In this document: one piece after another, positions 4,933 through 6,134 of the stretch
How the letters are laid out: each line of letters opens with the position of its first letter
Position numbering within the stretch: the first letter of the stretch is position 1
Source of the DNA: Clostridium sp. UBA2485
GTDB lineage: Bacteria; Bacillota; Clostridia; Clostridiales; Clostridiaceae
Assembly (NCBI RefSeq): GCF_002341865.1
Contig: NZ_DDOV01000054.1
Coordinates: forward strand, 48,116-54,249
Reading direction: 5' to 3'
Length of the DNA: 6,134 nt
The notes under the pieces: generated by a model
What the model saw: the letters and a program-made list of their open reading frames with translations, nothing else
The model's database searches: none
What the model was told of the DNA's origin: nothing
Program-made: the position numbers and the translations under genes

Positions 4933-5140
4933 TAATTAGTAAGCCTTTTGTATAAATTTATAAATAAAGCAATAATTTTTAAAATTAATCTACTATTTAT
5001 TAGCCAAATCTTGTTTTAAATAATATAAATAATTTTCAAAATATTAGGGATGTGAAAGTTAAATTTTGGGGGCGAATAGCCCTACTTTTTTTACTTTGGT
5101 AATTTAAATTTCTCATAAATATAGTAATAAATTAGGAACT
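4933..5140. other. non-coding stretch after the 47-residue gene
   Basis: No gene is seen. Ten bases after the stop an imperfect AT-rich hairpin may form around the palindrome TATAAATTTATA (4951-4962) with GC ends at 4943-4944 and 4969-4970, followed by AATAATTTTT. It is a weak terminator candidate for the 47-residue gene. The better terminator-like structure is at 5070-5092, about 140 bases after the stop, listed separately. Confidence 0.55.
5070..5092 (+). terminator. terminator-like hairpin with T7 tract
   Basis: GGGC (5070-5073) pairs with GCCC (5079-5082) around a GAATA loop, with a possible G-T pair added (5069 with 5083). TAC and a run of seven T (5086-5092) follow. An outer AAAGT/ACTTT pairing (5055-5059 with 5084-5088) is also possible. 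On the + strand it would end a transcript from the 47-residue gene or from an unrecognised small RNA starting after 4932. Confidence 0.55.
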
Positions 5141-5169
5141 AAAAATCGTGATTTTTAATCACGATTTTT
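5141..5169. terminator. terminator at the end of the EamA transporter gene
   Basis: AAAAATCGTGATT (5141-5153) pairs perfectly with AATCACGATTTTT (5157-5169) around a TTT loop, a 13-bp stem. The transporter's last codons form one arm and its stop codon (complement of 5155-5157) begins in the loop. T runs lie at the far end on both strands (five on minus, seven on +), so it can work in both directions. It would end the transporter mRNA and block + strand read-through into that gene. Confidence 0.8.
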
Positions 5170-6120
5170 TTCTCTTATAGTATTATCTATAGCTTTTTCT
5201 TCAATTATCTTATGGTTAGATGCTGTAAAACGATTTGTCCCCCATACGCCTAAAATTATTAATATAGCACCAATTACATGATATACTCTGAAATTTTCTC
5301 CTAAGAATACCACTCCAGCTATTATGGATACTATAGTACAAAGATTCTCAAATACAGCAACCCTTGCAGCTTCCATCTTAGACAGTGTGTAGTTTATTAA
5401 GAAGAAACCCATTATTGATGCAAAAATGGATAGGAAAATTATTGTAAATATAAACTCTTTATGTAGAAAAGGGGTTATAAATGCAGTTAAATCCCCCTTA
5501 ATTAAACATTCTATAAAAGCAATTATAGTGAATACGAATCCACCTATTCCCATCATAAAATATGTAGTTTCTGTAGGAGTATATCTTACTGAAAATTTCC
5601 TTGAAAGTATAGTAAAAGCTGTTTGTGATAATATAGCACCAATCAAAAGTAATATTCCTACTAAACTACCACTTCCACTATCTGTTGCACCAAAAATTAC
5701 TATTATAATAACTCCTACTATAGAGGTTAATATAAATCCATACTGTGCTTTAGTAGGCTTTTCTTTTAAGAAATAAGCTGAACTTAAAGCAACAGATATA
5801 GGAATTAATGAGGAAATTGTTCCTGCTATAGAGCTAGGAATGCTTTTTAATGCATAAGTTTCAAGAGCAAAGTATAGAATTGGCTGCATAAATCCTACCA
5901 ATATTAAAGGTAATAAATTTTTATTTTTAAAATTTACTTTTAATATCTTAAAAATTACTAATATAGACATTACAATAAATGCTATAGAAAATCTAATAGA
6001 TAAAAGAAGAAAGGGTGAAGTATACCTTAAAGCTATAGATATAAACATAAAAGTTAGTCCAAATAATAGTGCATAAGCCATGCCGGCAAATATTGGCATG
6101 GCTTTTTTCTTATTAATCAT
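5155..6120 (-). CDS. EamA/DMT family transporter
   Basis: This 321-residue integral membrane protein of the drug/metabolite transporter superfamily has ten predicted hydrophobic segments in two EamA repeats. Repeat one spans about 8-142 and ends with LKEKPTKAQYGFILTSIVGVIII (118-140). Repeat two spans about 154-294 and ends with LGENFRVYHVIGAILIILGVWG (273-294). This paired ending is typical of the family and reflects internal duplication. The MINKKK start is positively charged and likely cytoplasmic, and the tail (about 297-321) is hydrophilic. Length is normal. Family members export amino acids, metabolites or drugs, and the substrate cannot be read from sequence. AGGGGG (complement of 6129-6134) is the ribosome binding site, eight bases before the ATG, at the very edge of the window. 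The promoter lies outside. The gene runs toward the 47-residue gene with a strong terminator at its end. Codons 6-15 form a hairpin, listed separately. Confidence 0.93.
   Translation of the reverse strand: MINKKKAMPIFAGMAYALLFGLTFMFISIALRYTSPFLLLSIRFSIAFIVMSILVIFKILKVNFKNKNLLPLILVGFMQPILYFALETYALKSIPSSIAGTISSLIPISVALSSAYFLKEKPTKAQYGFILTSIVGVIIIVIFGATDSGSGSLVGILLLIGAILSQTAFTILSRKFSVRYTPTETTYFMMGIGGFVFTIIAFIECLIKGDLTAFITPFLHKEFIFTIIFLSIFASIMGFFLINYTLSKMEAARVAVFENLCTIVSIIAGVVFLGENFRVYHVIGAILIILGVWGTNRFTASNHKIIEEKAIDNTIREKNRD
6075..6108. repeat. 10-bp perfect inverted repeat inside the start of the transporter gene
   Basis: AAGCCATGCC (6075-6084) is exactly complementary to GGCATGGCTT (6095-6104) across a 10-base spacer, and on the + strand six T (6103-6108) close and follow it. 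It therefore looks like an intrinsic terminator for + strand transcription although it lies within codons 6-15 (AMPIFAGMAY) of the minus-strand transporter gene. In the sense mRNA the same hairpin would sit just after the start codon. Confidence 0.6.
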
Positions 6121-6134
6121 AATACCATCCCCCT

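Noticed and set aside
5426..5776. 116-codon + strand open frame inside the transporter gene
   Set aside because: It is antisense to a clear EamA protein. Long antisense frames are common opposite membrane protein genes, and no ribosome binding site supports it.
1..6134. Mobile element, phage remnant, CRISPR array, toxin-antitoxin or defence island
   Set aside because: I found no transposase, integrase, regularly spaced repeats or paired toxin-antitoxin genes. Base composition is even and an essential gene (murC) sits mid-window.

Overview
The window looks like chromosomal DNA of a low-GC Gram-positive, most likely Clostridium sensu stricto. The DNA is very AT-rich and codons mostly end in A or T. 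Strong AGGAGG- or GAGGTG-type ribosome binding sites precede the genes, and the recognisable proteins (MurC, a PhzF-family protein, an EamA transporter, a DUF4177-like protein) have a clostridial style. This is judged from general appearance, not from a database search.

Layout from left to right. A + strand gene (165-515) encodes an unrecognised 116-residue protein. It converges with a two-gene minus-strand unit: murC (3028 to 1637), then 45 bases later a PhzF-family protein (1591 to 629), closed by a clear intrinsic terminator at 613-630. A 422-base AT-rich intergenic region with several inverted repeats and candidate promoters separates murC from a divergent + strand gene for a small sigma-70-like factor (3451-4035). 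That gene converges with a small minus-strand DUF4177-like gene (4370 to 4167), and a long bidirectional terminator-like hairpin lies between them (4062-4136). A second 418-base divergent intergenic region leads to a 47-codon + strand gene (4789-4932), too short for ordinary gene calling but with an excellent ribosome binding site. After a further non-coding stretch with a terminator-like hairpin, a minus-strand EamA/DMT-family transporter gene (6120 to 5155) runs to the right edge. Its promoter is outside the window.

Only MurC has a firm pathway assignment: it adds L-alanine to UDP-MurNAc in peptidoglycan synthesis. PhzF-like and EamA proteins are accessory metabolic and transport genes of unknown substrate. 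The sigma-like protein is the only evident regulator, and the sequence does not show which promoters it serves. I see no mobile element, CRISPR array, tRNA or rRNA. I also found no convincing multi-gene novel system. The most interesting items are the 47-residue protein with a duplicated EYxxWQ motif, the orphan sigma-like gene, and several strong palindromes or hairpins in unusual positions.
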